64,000 nucleotides of DNA from Sulfuritalea sp. (lineage in GTDB: Bacteria > Pseudomonadota > Gammaproteobacteria > Burkholderiales > Rhodocyclaceae), in NCBI GenBank assembly GCA_021738385.1, contig JAIPCF010000003.1:1-64000 (forward strand), given 5' to 3'. Under the pieces are notes generated by a model. The model was not told the origin of the DNA, searched no databases, and was given only the letters and a program-made list of their open reading frames with translations. Positions 16,893-26,521 of this stretch are shown here, piece by piece. Made by a program: the position numbers and the translations under genes. How positions within the stretch are numbered: the first letter of the stretch is position 1; each line of letters starts with the position of its first letter.

Positions 16893-18676
16893 GTCCTTGG
16901 CGCCTCCGTTCCGGCTTCTGCCATTTGCAGGAAGAATTTTTGCATATCCCATGCTCCCGTCGGGCAACGCTCGGCGCACATGCCGCAATGCAGGCAGATG
17001 TTTTCGTCCTTGACCATGACTCGCCCAGTCTTGAGAACATCCGAAACATACAAATCCTGACTTTTGTCCGGCGCCGGTGCCTTTAGGCGCCCTCGCAGGT
17101 CGTCTTCTTCGCCATTGCTGGTAAAGGTAATGCATTCAGTTGGGCAGATATCAACGCAGGCATCACATTCAATGCAAGTCTTGACGGTAAATACGGTCTC
17201 GATATCGCAATTGAGACAACGCTCGGCTTCGGCACAAGCCATGAAGGGATCGAAACCCAACTCAAGCTCAAGCTTGATGTCCTTGAGCGTTTTCTCAAGC
17301 GATTTTACCGGTACCTTCTTGCGCTCCTCCTCGGAGATCTGGTTGTCGTAACTCCATTCGTGAATGCCCATCTTCTGGCTGACAAGATTGACCATCGGTG
17401 GCGGACGATCCTGCAAGTTCCTGCCTCTACAGAACAGATCGATGGAAATGGCCGCCTCGTGACCATGCGCCGCAGCCGTAATGATGTTCTTCGGACCGAA
17501 TGCCGAATCACCGCCAAAAAATACTTTCGGCAACGTCGATTGAAGTGTCTTTTGGTCCAATACCGGCAAGCCCCACTTGTTGAACTCTAGACCGATATCT
17601 TTCTCGATCCACGGAAAAGAGTTCTCCTGCCCGATCGCCACCAGAACCTCATCGCACTCCATCAGGACATTCGGCTCTCCGGTAGGCACCAGACTGCGCC
17701 TTCCCTTGGCGTCATACTCCGCGCGCACCTTCTCGAAAAACACCCCTGTCAGCTTGCCGTTTTCGTGAACAAACTCCTTCGGCACCAGCATGTTGAGGAT
17801 CGGAATACCCTCGTGAATGGCTTCTTCTTTCTCCCATGGCGAGGCTTTCATTTCATCAAAACCGCTGCGCACCACAACCTTCACATCATCTCCACCCATC
17901 CTGCGTGCCGAGCGACAGCAGTCCATCGCCGTGTTGCCGCCGCCAAGGACAATCACTCGCTTTGATATTTTTTCAGTGTGGCCAAACGCGACATTGGCCA
18001 GCCATTCGATGCCAATGTGAATGTGCGCTGCCGCTTCCTGCCTGCCGGGCACATCTGCATCGCGCCCACGAGGCGCGCCAGTGCCGACAAATACCGCATC
18101 CCAGTCCTCGGCTAGCACTTCTCGAAGGCTGGTAACCCACTGGTTGTAGCGGGTTTCAACACCAAGATCGATTATGTAGCCGCACTCCTCGTCGATTACC
18201 TCGTCGGGTAAACGAAATTTGGGTATCTGGCTGCGCATCATGCCGCCAGGAGAGGAACCGTTATCGAACACCGTGACGTGGTAGCCGAGCACGGCCAGAT
18301 CTCGGGCAACGGTCAAGGAGGCGGGGCCTGCACCTATGCAGGCGATACGCTTGCCGTTCTTCTTTTCCGGAGCGCGGGGCAAGAGATCCTGAACTTCGTC
18401 TTTTAGATCAGCGCAAACACGCTTCAATCGACAAATAGCAACCGGCTCTTTGTCCACCCGCCCGCGTCGACAGGCCGGCTCACAGGGGCGATCACAAACA
18501 CGACCCAGAATTCCCGGGAAGACATTGGACCGCCAGTTGATCATGTAGGCTTCCGAGTAGTGCCCGGCGGAAATCAACCGGATGTACTCAGGTACGGGGG
18601 TGTGAGCCGGACAAGCCCACTGACAATCCACGACTTTGTGAAAATACTCGTGGGCGCCGATGTTCGTTGATTTCAC
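16889..18676 (-). CDS. GltD-like flavin oxidoreductase fused to two [4Fe-4S] ferredoxin modules
   Basis: This 595-residue protein combines an N-terminal GltD-type FeS region (Cys18, Cys22, Cys61, Cys65, Cys69), a two-dinucleotide flavoprotein core (IGAGPASLTVARDLA near 116 and VLGGGNTAMDCCRSA near 245), and a C-terminal double ferredoxin (CIECDACVDICP and CLHCGMCAERCP). It should pass electrons between NAD(P)H and the ferredoxin or the oxidoreductase whose genes follow by ATGA overlap. Similar subunits accompany phenylglyoxylate- and 2-oxoglutarate-oxidising complexes of anaerobic aromatic degraders (established knowledge, family level). GTG 18676 is the start, with GGAG 11 bases before it. 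Direction of electron flow is inferred. Confidence 0.85.
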   Translation of the reverse strand: MKSTNIGAHEYFHKVVDCQWACPAHTPVPEYIRLISAGHYSEAYMINWRSNVFPGILGRVCDRPCEPACRRGRVDKEPVAICRLKRVCADLKDEVQDLLPRAPEKKNGKRIACIGAGPASLTVARDLAVLGYHVTVFDNGSSPGGMMRSQIPKFRLPDEVIDEECGYIIDLGVETRYNQWVTSLREVLAEDWDAVFVGTGAPRGRDADVPGRQEAAAHIHIGIEWLANVAFGHTEKISKRVIVLGGGNTAMDCCRSARRMGGDDVKVVVRSGFDEMKASPWEKEEAIHEGIPILNMLVPKEFVHENGKLTGVFFEKVRAEYDAKGRRSLVPTGEPNVLMECDEVLVAIGQENSFPWIEKDIGLEFNKWGLPVLDQKTLQSTLPKVFFGGDSAFGPKNIITAAAHGHEAAISIDLFCRGRNLQDRPPPMVNLVSQKMGIHEWSYDNQISEEERKKVPVKSLEKTLKDIKLELELGFDPFMACAEAERCLNCDIETVFTVKTCIECDACVDICPTECITFTSNGEEDDLRGRLKAPAPDKSQDLYVSDVLKTGRVMVKDENICLHCGMCAERCPTGAWDMQKFFLQMAEAGTEAPRT

Positions 18677-18876
18677 TTGCGCTCAGGCTCCATCACTGTG
18701 TGCAGTATCCAGGCCGGCAACGGCACGCCGACGCCTCAAATGGTGAACTGTAGCACCCTCCGGCCCCGAGAAATGCTGATATCGCGCCATTTTCAAATAA
18801 TCAGCAGACGGATTTTCCTCTTAGCGAAAAATCGGCTAATCTTTGCATCTCATTACTTGTTTTGTGGTGATTCTTC

Positions 18877-19596
18877 ATGGCTCTGCGCGCGCTCATTTTT
18901 GACGTTGACGGCACCCTTGCTTATACCGAGCGTGACGGACATCGCCCCGCATTCAATGCCGCATTTTCCGAGGTCGGGCTGTCTTGGCATTGGGATGAGG
19001 CCTTCTATGGCAGCCTGCTGGATGTAACCGGTGGCATGGAAAGAATGCGCCACTATGCGGAGAAATTTGATCCGGAAACGCAGGCTCGGCCCGATTTCGA
19101 AGAACTGCTACAACGCGTACACGAGATCAAGACAGCCCACTATCAGCAGCTCCTGGCCTCCGGAGCCATCTCCCTGCGAGCAGATATCGGACAGCTGATT
19201 TGCGATGCGCGTACCGAGGATGTCCGACTGGCAATCGCCTCAAGTTCGAAGCTGGAGAATGTCGTAGGTTTGTTGCGGGCCAATTTGGGACCCAGCGCGG
19301 ATACCTGGTTTGATGCCATCGCCTCCGGCGATGTAGTAAAGGCCAAAAAGCCATCACCGGAAATCTACCAGTGGGTTCTGGCTCAGTTGAATCTTCCTCC
19401 ACGTGACTGCCTGGTTCTCGAAGACTCCTCCCATGGACTGGCCGCTTCTCTTGCCGCAGGGATACCGACGGTAATCACACTCAGCGATTACACCGTCAAC
19501 GAGAACTTCGACGGCGCGCGAATGGTCGTGGCTGAAAATGAGCCTCTTTCACTGGACAAACTGCGCCTTTGGCACGCGACGGCAAGTACATCCTGA
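18877..19596 (+). CDS. HAD-superfamily phosphatase, CbbY-like
   Basis: The 239-residue HAD subfamily IA protein has nucleophile motif I DVDGT (Asp9, Asp11), motif II as AIASSSK, the motif III Lys in VKAKKPSPEIY, and motif IV EDSSHGLAASLAAG. The N-terminal LAYTERDGHRPAFN resembles CbbY, the sugar-bisphosphatase (xylulose-1,5-bisphosphate) of Calvin-cycle operons. No RuBisCO gene is in the window, so this stays a fold-level call. It diverges from the upstream set-1 operon across 200 bp (18677-18876) and is convergent with the 742-residue gene. Confidence 0.85.
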   Translation: MALRALIFDVDGTLAYTERDGHRPAFNAAFSEVGLSWHWDEAFYGSLLDVTGGMERMRHYAEKFDPETQARPDFEELLQRVHEIKTAHYQQLLASGAISLRADIGQLICDARTEDVRLAIASSSKLENVVGLLRANLGPSADTWFDAIASGDVVKAKKPSPEIYQWVLAQLNLPPRDCLVLEDSSHGLAASLAAGIPTVITLSDYTVNENFDGARMVVAENEPLSLDKLRLWHATASTS

Positions 19597-19648
19597 AATC
19601 CTTGGTACCGAGTGAGAATGCGTAGAAGTTTGTGTCGCGTGTTCGAGA

Positions 19649-21877
19649 TTAGCGAAACGGCTCGGCGCGTTTGAGCAATTCTTCCAGCCCATGTTCCTTA
19701 GGGTTGCGTGGCAGACCCGGATGGATGACGGATACCTGACAACTCTCGGCAGCTTCTACCAGTTGCGCGTAGGTTCCGGCGTTAATGTCAGCTATGTAGG
19801 CCTGCTTGTTCCCATCATAGGCAAACATGTTTTTGTTGATCTGGGTGCACTCGTCACAGGTCGAGCACCGCGGTGTCTCGATATAGGCTTCGTCAGGTGA
19901 TCTTTCCGGTTCCTGCTCCGCCAGTACATCCGCTGTAGTCTGCGCGGGCTGTGCCACGGGGACGATCGCCAGGCCACCGACAGGCTGGGCTGCGGCATGT
20001 GCCTCGGCTTCCTGCAGCATGCGTTCCTCCCAGGCCTTTTTCTCCCGCGCTAGCAGTTTTTCCGCATGCGAATTGTGCACCCCACCCAATTCCTGAAGGC
20101 TGTGCCACATCTCTCGACAGCGGCGGGCTTCCCTGATCAAACGTTCGTCGACAATAACCTTTTGCAGCACGTTGTCGGCATCAATCATCAGCAAGCTGGG
20201 CACCTTGTCCGGCAGTCCCTTGCGCTCGATTGTCAAAGACTCATCTATGGGAATCATGCTGCCGTTCCACTTTTCCCGCGGAACTCGCGCGAGATGCTTG
20301 GCGTAGCGACGGTCACTGGCAACAAAATCGACGAAAGTGAAGGCCAGATCCTCCGATACTCTCTGATGCTGTTCGTCCTCATAGGCAAAGCTTTTAATCG
20401 GCCAGTCGAGATCCACCTGTGCATTCGCCTCGAGATAGAAGCGCGCAGCCCAATTCGGCCCTGCTGAAGGATCATAAGTAAATGCCGGAAAAACGCGCGA
20501 TTCCATTGCCGCTGCAGACATCAGATAGGCGGGCAAACCGGAAGCTGCACCGCTGGCACCGGAGAAAATGCTGAACAGCGCAGGACCTGGATAATTCAAG
20601 CCGCGCAGCACCCGTTCTCTGAAGCGAAACAGGTTGGAAGCACTCGACTGCAGCACGTACACCTCATTGAGCCCGATCGCCATATTGGCGGTCTGTCTAC
20701 TACGCATTCCGGAAGTGAGATTGCCCTCCCCATTCGGCGACTCCTCCAGAATGTCATCGATCTGGAGTAGCACCTTGATCGGCAGACCCGAAGACAGAAT
20801 CTCCATCAGCTGCGCGTGCTCGACCGCCTGCATTCTTTCGGCGTTGACACACACCAGGTAGTCAGGAAAAGGAGCCAGTTCCTGTGGATCGAGTCCGTTG
20901 GCACCAAATTCCTCAAACAAAGCGTCGTGCTTGGGTTCGCTATATTGGCCGTCAATCTCGAGTTCGGCAATTGTGATGGCCTTGGCGAGCTCGATCAGTT
21001 TTGGCAGACGCTTGCGAAAAGCCGCCAAAGCGTCTGCGCAACTGTGGAAAACAAAGGAATAGTGCTTGGCCGTAGCGGTCTTTTTCTCCGAGGCTTCCGA
21101 CATAGGAAAGAACTGCTGCGCGTTCAACACTTCGAGCAAATCGCCAATGCGCTTGCGCCGACTCTCGGGAAAGCCTTCCTTTGGCAATGCCTTGGAGAGC
21201 ATGCTCGACATGGCGTCGAAATCAAATGCATCGACGAATCCGGCGCCTACTGAAGCTTTCAGGTGCTTGGCGCTACGCCCCGCTTCAGAACGCTCAAAAT
21301 CTGCCTTGAGGATATCGGACAGTCTGAGCACCAGCCGAGCTATATCCTTGCGAAATTCCTCGGCTTTCTGCTTTTGTACAGCGGCCCACGCGTGCTGCAG
21401 CAAGCGCGACGGCAGCGTTGCGTCGCAACCCACCATCTCTCCGTCAAACTTGATCGCGGCGCGAGTGCGTCGGAGACTTTCCGCGATCGACTCGCCGCCG
21501 GTCCTTTCCAACTGGTTTGCTGCCTGCTCCCAAAGCACAGAGAAGGATCCACCTGCACCGTCTGCGACAAGAACCCGGATGGCTTGTTCCAGACTCAGTA
21601 CGTGTTTTCTGATTCGCTCTCCCTCGCTACCGGAAGCGGCCTCGACAAGCGCATCGTCGATAAGGCCGGAAAGCGACTGGACCATGAGTTTGTCTGAACG
21701 CTTGGCGACAAGCATCAGCGGAAAATCGTAGCGCAGTTGAGTGAGCTCGCTGAAACCGGCAAAAAGTGCGGGGCGTAAACCCAGCCCGGCTACAGCATCC
21801 AGATGCTCACTCGGTCGTCTGCCGGTCAGAAAAAATGCGATATGCGATTGGGTATCAGCTTCCATAATGTATTTCAC
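19649..21877 (-). CDS. 742-residue PFOR-derived FeS protein, TPP motif apparently lost
   Basis: I recognise no named family. Residues 1-320 are helical and unassigned. Residues about 330-520 resemble the thiamine domain of pyruvate:ferredoxin oxidoreductase (NifJ): LMEILSSGLPIKVLLQIDD, then LRGLNYPGPALFSIFSG and FPAFTYDPSAGPNW, the counterparts of the NifJ stretches ending SLIIAY and YRYDP. The TPP/Mg signature GDG-N is absent (YLVCVNAERMQ instead). A conserved-looking CREMWHSLQELGGVHNSHAE region follows, and a C-terminal ferredoxin-like domain with CSTCDECTQINKNMF and a later ESCQVS cysteine. It lies 40 bp downstream of the set-2 beta gene and is probably a structural or electron-carrier partner. 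ATG 21877 is the start used; an in-frame ATG at 21865 is possible. Confidence 0.65.
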   Translation of the reverse strand: MKYIMEADTQSHIAFFLTGRRPSEHLDAVAGLGLRPALFAGFSELTQLRYDFPLMLVAKRSDKLMVQSLSGLIDDALVEAASGSEGERIRKHVLSLEQAIRVLVADGAGGSFSVLWEQAANQLERTGGESIAESLRRTRAAIKFDGEMVGCDATLPSRLLQHAWAAVQKQKAEEFRKDIARLVLRLSDILKADFERSEAGRSAKHLKASVGAGFVDAFDFDAMSSMLSKALPKEGFPESRRKRIGDLLEVLNAQQFFPMSEASEKKTATAKHYSFVFHSCADALAAFRKRLPKLIELAKAITIAELEIDGQYSEPKHDALFEEFGANGLDPQELAPFPDYLVCVNAERMQAVEHAQLMEILSSGLPIKVLLQIDDILEESPNGEGNLTSGMRSRQTANMAIGLNEVYVLQSSASNLFRFRERVLRGLNYPGPALFSIFSGASGAASGLPAYLMSAAAMESRVFPAFTYDPSAGPNWAARFYLEANAQVDLDWPIKSFAYEDEQHQRVSEDLAFTFVDFVASDRRYAKHLARVPREKWNGSMIPIDESLTIERKGLPDKVPSLLMIDADNVLQKVIVDERLIREARRCREMWHSLQELGGVHNSHAEKLLAREKKAWEERMLQEAEAHAAAQPVGGLAIVPVAQPAQTTADVLAEQEPERSPDEAYIETPRCSTCDECTQINKNMFAYDGNKQAYIADINAGTYAQLVEAAESCQVSVIHPGLPRNPKEHGLEELLKRAEPFR

Positions 21878-21917
21878 TTAGTTTCGGGTGGGTTTCCTTC
21901 CAGCGACTTGTGATGCC

Positions 21918-22904
21918 TTACGCCACCATTTCCTTTTGCTCCTGCGGCCAAACCGTGTATTTGTCCAGCTCCGCATTGAGACCCGCCCGGGTCAACTCCG
22001 GCGTACGCAATTCGTCGATGCGCCGCAGATCTTCATAACAAGGAACCTCCGGGTTTCGGTACAGAATCCCAACGGGAACAGTATCGGTACTGGACGCGAT
22101 TTCGCGCGCCCGGTCTATGTTGGATGGATCGTGTTGCAGCTGATTTCTATACACGCGCGACAGACCCGCGCTCGACTGCAAACCATTCTCGTGGTTCAGT
22201 AGCTGTACCCTGTTGGGGTCGTGCAACCACGGATCGAGCGATGCCGGTAACCACTCCGGACAACGCTGGACGATGCGCACAAACGACAAACCTTTGTGGT
22301 GATAGGCCGCCCTGACAATGTCGAACAAGACCTCCGGAATCCAGTCGACCGCTTGTGCAACAAAGGAAACATTCTGCACTCCCAGCGTCACCGACAGTGG
22401 ATTCAGGGCCTCCAGATAGCTGCCGCGCGGAGTCGTGTTGCTCTTGGTACCGATCGGAGATGTAGGCGAAGCTTGTTTTTTGGTCAGGCCGTAAATCTGG
22501 TTGTCATGCAGGAACACCGTAATGTTCATGTTGTAGCGAATGGCGTGGATCCAGTGCGCGGCGCCAATACTGCAGCAATCGCCGTCTCCGGTATTGACGA
22601 ACACATTGAGGTCGGGCCGCGCCATCCTGACGCCTTCGGCGATCGGCAACGCACGTCCATGGATGCCATGAAAACCGTAAGTCTTCATGTAGTGCGGAAA
22701 ACGACTGGAGCAGCCGATACCGGAGACAAACACGGTCTTCTCCGGCCGCAAGCCTTCGTCTCGGCACAAGCGCTGCACTGCAGCGAGTATGGCGTTATCA
22801 CCGCAGCCCGTGCACCAGCGCGGCACACCGCTCGCATAGTCTTCGAGTTCGAGGTGCTCATCGCACATTTGCAGCAGGCACTCGGTAGCGGACATCATGT
22901 TCAT
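21918..22904 (-). CDS. 2-oxoacid:ferredoxin oxidoreductase, beta (TPP) subunit, set 2
   Basis: This 328-residue paralogue of the gene at 13990-15045 has cysteine motif WCTGCGDNAIL (Cys31, Cys34), VSGIGCSSRFP and TPP signature NTGDGDCCSIGAAHW followed by DNQIYGLTKKQASPTSP. The TSPIG extension is typical of archaeal- and Kor-type beta subunits. The C-terminal region (VPVGILYRNPEVPCYEDL) is shared by this group. ATG 22904 has AGGTG eight bases upstream. It follows the set-2 alpha gene by 65 bp and precedes the 742-residue gene. The substrate could be 2-oxoglutarate, pyruvate or an aryl-2-oxoacid; sequence alone does not decide. Confidence 0.87.
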   Translation of the reverse strand: MNMMSATECLLQMCDEHLELEDYASGVPRWCTGCGDNAILAAVQRLCRDEGLRPEKTVFVSGIGCSSRFPHYMKTYGFHGIHGRALPIAEGVRMARPDLNVFVNTGDGDCCSIGAAHWIHAIRYNMNITVFLHDNQIYGLTKKQASPTSPIGTKSNTTPRGSYLEALNPLSVTLGVQNVSFVAQAVDWIPEVLFDIVRAAYHHKGLSFVRIVQRCPEWLPASLDPWLHDPNRVQLLNHENGLQSSAGLSRVYRNQLQHDPSNIDRAREIASSTDTVPVGILYRNPEVPCYEDLRRIDELRTPELTRAGLNAELDKYTVWPQEQKEMVA

Positions 22905-22969
22905 GGCTAATTCACCTTTTCCGATTCAGGCGCGGGTTCAAACGTTACATACCGTCATATTGCGCCATC

Positions 22970-24880
22970 CTATTTCTTCAATTTTTCATTCATTACGCGT
23001 CGGATCGTGCTTGGCTTGATCGGCTGACCCTTGACCTCGCTCCAACAATCGATATCTACCAAATAGCGCGAGCGCAACAAGATTGCCAAGGATGAATAGC
23101 GACGATTGGTTTCGTCGATGATCTGATCTTCAGGGCGATCACTCCAGTTGTTTTCTATGGTCATGACCTGCTTGAAACCTTGCATGATTTCCTTGATCCC
23201 TGGAGGCAAAGGCTGGAGAAACTGCAGGTGGGTTGAAGATACCTTTTGCCCCTCAGCGCGCATCGTCTCGACTGCCTCCTCAATGGCCCCTTTGGTGCTG
23301 CCCCATCCGATGACCAGCAAATCGCCCTTGCGGTCACCGAACACAGCCGGCGCCTTGAGCGTCTTTTGCAAGGCCGCCAGTTTCAAGCTGCGGAAACGCA
23401 GAGTTTGCTCATTTATTTCTGCGTCGTAAGCGACGTGGCTGTCGCGATCATGAGCGAGCCCGGTCAGTGCGTGCATGCCGCCTGGCTGGCCTGGAATGAA
23501 TCGGCGTGCCAAACCGGTGGTTTCGTCCCAATCGTAGGGCCGGGCACCCTCGGGAACCGGACTCTGGTCAATCGGTGGCGCCATCCATGATTCGCTGAAT
23601 TTCGGGCGGGGGAAAGGTTGCTGCGATGTAGCGAGACCCGCGTCGGTCAGTACCACAACCACCATATTGAAAGCTTCGGCGATCTTGCGCGCGGTGATGA
23701 TCGAATAGAAGCATTCTTCGATGGTGCCGGGTGCCATTACCACCTTTGGCGCATCGCCGTGGCTGCCGAAGATCGCCGTCATGAGGTCGCCCTGCTCCAT
23801 CTTGGTCGGCTGACCGGTGCTGGGGCCACCGCGCTGAACGTTCACCACCACCAGCGGAATCTCTCCCATGACCGCAAGCCCAATCGCCTCCTGTTTCAGG
23901 GAATAGCCCGGTCCGGAAGTGATGGTGACCGTGCATTTGCTGGCATAGGAAGCGCCGATGGCGAACGCGCAGGCCGCTATCTCATCCTCGGCCTGATGCA
24001 CCATGCCGCCAACCTTTTCGAACACCTCAGAAAGATAGTGCGAAGCGGATGTCGCCGGCGTAATCGGATACATGGCGCATATCTCCATGCCCGATGCGAG
24101 CACACCCAGTGCCAGTGCCGTATTTCCGTTAACCACGATCTGCGGCTCGGTCGAGCGCTGTGCCGGAATGCAGTAGCAAAAATCCAGATTATCCTGCGCC
24201 CATTGATGGCCCGCCTCGAGCAGTCTGATATTCGCGTCGACCACGCTTCGATCCTTCTTGCCGAAGGTTTGCACGATCTGATCCACCGCGAGTTTCAGCT
24301 CGAGACTATAGATGTAGCAAAGCATTCCCAAAGCAAACATGTTCTTGCCGCGCTTGGCATCCGCAACATGGTTTCGGCACTCGAGTTCCATCGGAATTTC
24401 ATACACTTTGTAGCCGGCAGCCACGAGCGCGTCATAAGTCTCGATATAAGACGCAACCACCTTCGGATCGGCATGAGCCCTCCACATGCTTTCCAGCAGG
24501 ATGACACAACCCGGTTTGAGCTCCTTGGCCCGCACCCGCCCAAGTAGCACTTGCTCGTTGAAAGCAACGACCAGATCGGTCTCGTCGCCACCATTGGTGA
24601 TTCGTCCTGCTCCTATGCGAATGCGGTTGCCACTAGCTCCAGCAACGCTGCGTGCCGGGGGGCGAATTTCCGCAGGAATGATTTCCGTAGTCCAGATGCC
24701 ATTGCCCATTTGCGCAGCGATCGAACCCAGCGACTGCCCGCACTTTTGCGCTCCCTCGCCCGAGTCGCTGATGATTTCAACAATATGCTCCTTCAGTGTG
24801 ATTGGCGCAGGCTTAATTGCGGTCAATTCAGACTTTTTGCTGGTTTTCTTGATCGATTGTTGCAGTGTCGTTTCGTTCAT
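22970..24880 (-). CDS. 2-oxoacid:ferredoxin oxidoreductase, fused gamma-alpha subunit, set 2
   Basis: The 636-residue protein has the same gamma-alpha fusion as set 1. The gamma domain begins near residue 30 with a slightly altered motif (ISDSGEGAQKCGQSLGSIA). The alpha domain shows MYPITPATSASHYL, QAEDEIAACAFAIGASYAS, TSGPGYSLKQEAIGL and RGGPSTGQPTKMEQGD. A lysine-rich N-terminal leader of about 30 residues (TLQQSIKKTSKKSEL) is extra compared with set 1. ATG 24880 is favoured over an in-frame GTG at 24904. It follows the NfnB-like gene by 63 bp in the same direction and is probably in the operon started by the FNR-type promoter near 27720. Confidence 0.87.
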   Translation of the reverse strand: MNETTLQQSIKKTSKKSELTAIKPAPITLKEHIVEIISDSGEGAQKCGQSLGSIAAQMGNGIWTTEIIPAEIRPPARSVAGASGNRIRIGAGRITNGGDETDLVVAFNEQVLLGRVRAKELKPGCVILLESMWRAHADPKVVASYIETYDALVAAGYKVYEIPMELECRNHVADAKRGKNMFALGMLCYIYSLELKLAVDQIVQTFGKKDRSVVDANIRLLEAGHQWAQDNLDFCYCIPAQRSTEPQIVVNGNTALALGVLASGMEICAMYPITPATSASHYLSEVFEKVGGMVHQAEDEIAACAFAIGASYASKCTVTITSGPGYSLKQEAIGLAVMGEIPLVVVNVQRGGPSTGQPTKMEQGDLMTAIFGSHGDAPKVVMAPGTIEECFYSIITARKIAEAFNMVVVVLTDAGLATSQQPFPRPKFSESWMAPPIDQSPVPEGARPYDWDETTGLARRFIPGQPGGMHALTGLAHDRDSHVAYDAEINEQTLRFRSLKLAALQKTLKAPAVFGDRKGDLLVIGWGSTKGAIEEAVETMRAEGQKVSSTHLQFLQPLPPGIKEIMQGFKQVMTIENNWSDRPEDQIIDETNRRYSSLAILLRSRYLVDIDCWSEVKGQPIKPSTIRRVMNEKLKK

Positions 24881-24943
24881 GATCTTTCGTCGCCGCTGTT
24901 TCACGATTGCGCCGCAGGGCCGAGGATCAGTTCATCCTTGGCA

Positions 24944-26443
24944 TCAGGCAACGCGCACACGCGCGAAATTGCGCTCCCTCATGTCGATCCCGAAAAGCGT
25001 GCCGCTACCTGTTTCGGTGAAATAGGGAAGCGCAGGATCGCGAATTCCCAGATAAGCCTTCATGCTGCACGCAGCCTTGCGACCAGCTCCCATGGCCTCG
25101 ATCACGGTTGCCGCACCCGTGACGATATCGCCGCCGGCAAATACACCCGCCACTGATGTCGCGAGATTCTCGTCGGTACCGATATAGCCCCATTTATTCA
25201 GCTTTAGTTTCGACGTCTGGCCCATGATCGGGTTCGCGTTGGTGCCGATCGCATAGACGATCAAGTCAGTTTCGAAATCAAACTCGCTGTCAGCTATTGG
25301 AACCGGACGGCGCCTACCCGAATCATCTGGCGCACCCAGTTCCATGCGCACGCAGCGCATGCCGCGAACGCTACCCGTGCCATCATTCAGGACTGAAACA
25401 GGATTGGTCAACCAGTGAAATTCCACCCCTTCCTGCTCAGCGTGGTGGACTTCCTCCACACGCGCTGGGGCTTCAGTGCGCGAACGCCGATAAATGCAAT
25501 ACACCTTCTCGGCGCCAAGCCGGATGGATACCCGCATGGCGTCCATTGCCGTATTGCCAGCGCCGACTACGGCAACACGGCGGCCAATCGGCAACGGTGT
25601 ATCGAAATTGGGGAAGTCTCTGGCATGCATCAGGTTGCAACGGGTCAGCAGCTCATTGGCCGAGAGCACTCCGTTCAATGAATCTCCAGGAATATTGAGC
25701 ATCGTCGGATACCCGGCGCCGACACCAACGAATACGGCATGAAAGCCCATCTCGTCGATCATCTGCTCAATCGTAAACAAGCGGCCGACCAGGGTGTTGC
25801 ACTCGAACTTGACTCCGAGTTTTTTCAGATTGTCGATCTCGGCATCGATGACGGTATTGGGCAGGCGAAAATCCGGGATGCCGTATCTCAATACGCCGCC
25901 AGGCTGATGGAAAGCCTCGTACACGGTGACATCGCACCCGGCTTTCGCCATATCGGCCGCGCAGGCCATGCCAGCCGGACCCGAGCCGACGACGCCGACC
26001 CTGAACCGGTTCGCCTCGATATAGGGAATATTGCTCCAACCCTCCTTGATTGCTGTGTCGCCAACAAAGCGCTCGAGCCGTCCGATCGCAACCGCTTCCA
26101 ATGACTCGCCGACGGTACATACACCTTCGCACTGATTCTCTTGCGGACACACCCGACCGCAAATCGACGGCAAGAGATTGGTATCCGTCAGAATATCGTA
26201 AGCGCCGCGGAAATTTTTCTCACCTATTTTCTGGATAAACCCAGGAATGTTGATTCCTACCGGACAGCCCGCAATACAGGGTTCGTCCGGACACATCAGA
26301 CAACGCTCGGACTCGCGCATTGCGTCATCAAGGCTGTAGCCGCAGGCGACCTCTTCGAAATTTCTGGCCCGTACCTGCGCATCCTGCTCGCGCATCGGCG
26401 TGCGTTCCTGTGGGATGGTTCGTATCGTCTTCTTCTTTGCCAT
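24944..26443 (-). CDS. NfnB/SudA/GltD-like NADPH-ferredoxin flavoprotein
   Basis: The 499-residue flavoprotein has the GltD layout: N-terminal cysteines for two [4Fe-4S] clusters (RCLMCPDEPCIAGCPVG and SICGRVCPQENQCEGVC), a FAD site VVGSGPAGMACAADMAKAG near residue 150, and an NADPH site VVGAGNTAMDAMRVSIRLG near 290. Partnered with the downstream-type PyrK-like protein encoded just upstream, it matches the NfnAB transhydrogenase (reduced ferredoxin plus NADH with 2 NADP+) or sulfide dehydrogenase SudAB. The 78-bp gap to its partner and the shared strand support one operon. A copy of the dispersed motif at 25548-25570 falls on the NADPH-site codons. Confidence 0.85.
   Translation of the reverse strand: MAKKKTIRTIPQERTPMREQDAQVRARNFEEVACGYSLDDAMRESERCLMCPDEPCIAGCPVGINIPGFIQKIGEKNFRGAYDILTDTNLLPSICGRVCPQENQCEGVCTVGESLEAVAIGRLERFVGDTAIKEGWSNIPYIEANRFRVGVVGSGPAGMACAADMAKAGCDVTVYEAFHQPGGVLRYGIPDFRLPNTVIDAEIDNLKKLGVKFECNTLVGRLFTIEQMIDEMGFHAVFVGVGAGYPTMLNIPGDSLNGVLSANELLTRCNLMHARDFPNFDTPLPIGRRVAVVGAGNTAMDAMRVSIRLGAEKVYCIYRRSRTEAPARVEEVHHAEQEGVEFHWLTNPVSVLNDGTGSVRGMRCVRMELGAPDDSGRRRPVPIADSEFDFETDLIVYAIGTNANPIMGQTSKLKLNKWGYIGTDENLATSVAGVFAGGDIVTGAATVIEAMGAGRKAACSMKAYLGIRDPALPYFTETGSGTLFGIDMRERNFARVRVA
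25548..25570 (+). repeat. Dispersed motif, copy 4 (in NfnB-like gene)
   Basis: Exact core, left flank GCCGTATTG, right side ACG instead of TTT. Antisense to the gene, which reads VVGAGNTA, a motif with its own protein constraint. Confidence 0.65.
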
Positions 26444-26521
26444 CGCTGAACCTTAGTCTGCTATTCGCCGCTTCGGACCGCGTCGAACTGCAACCACAAG
26501 CAAGCTGGGAATCATTTCGAT

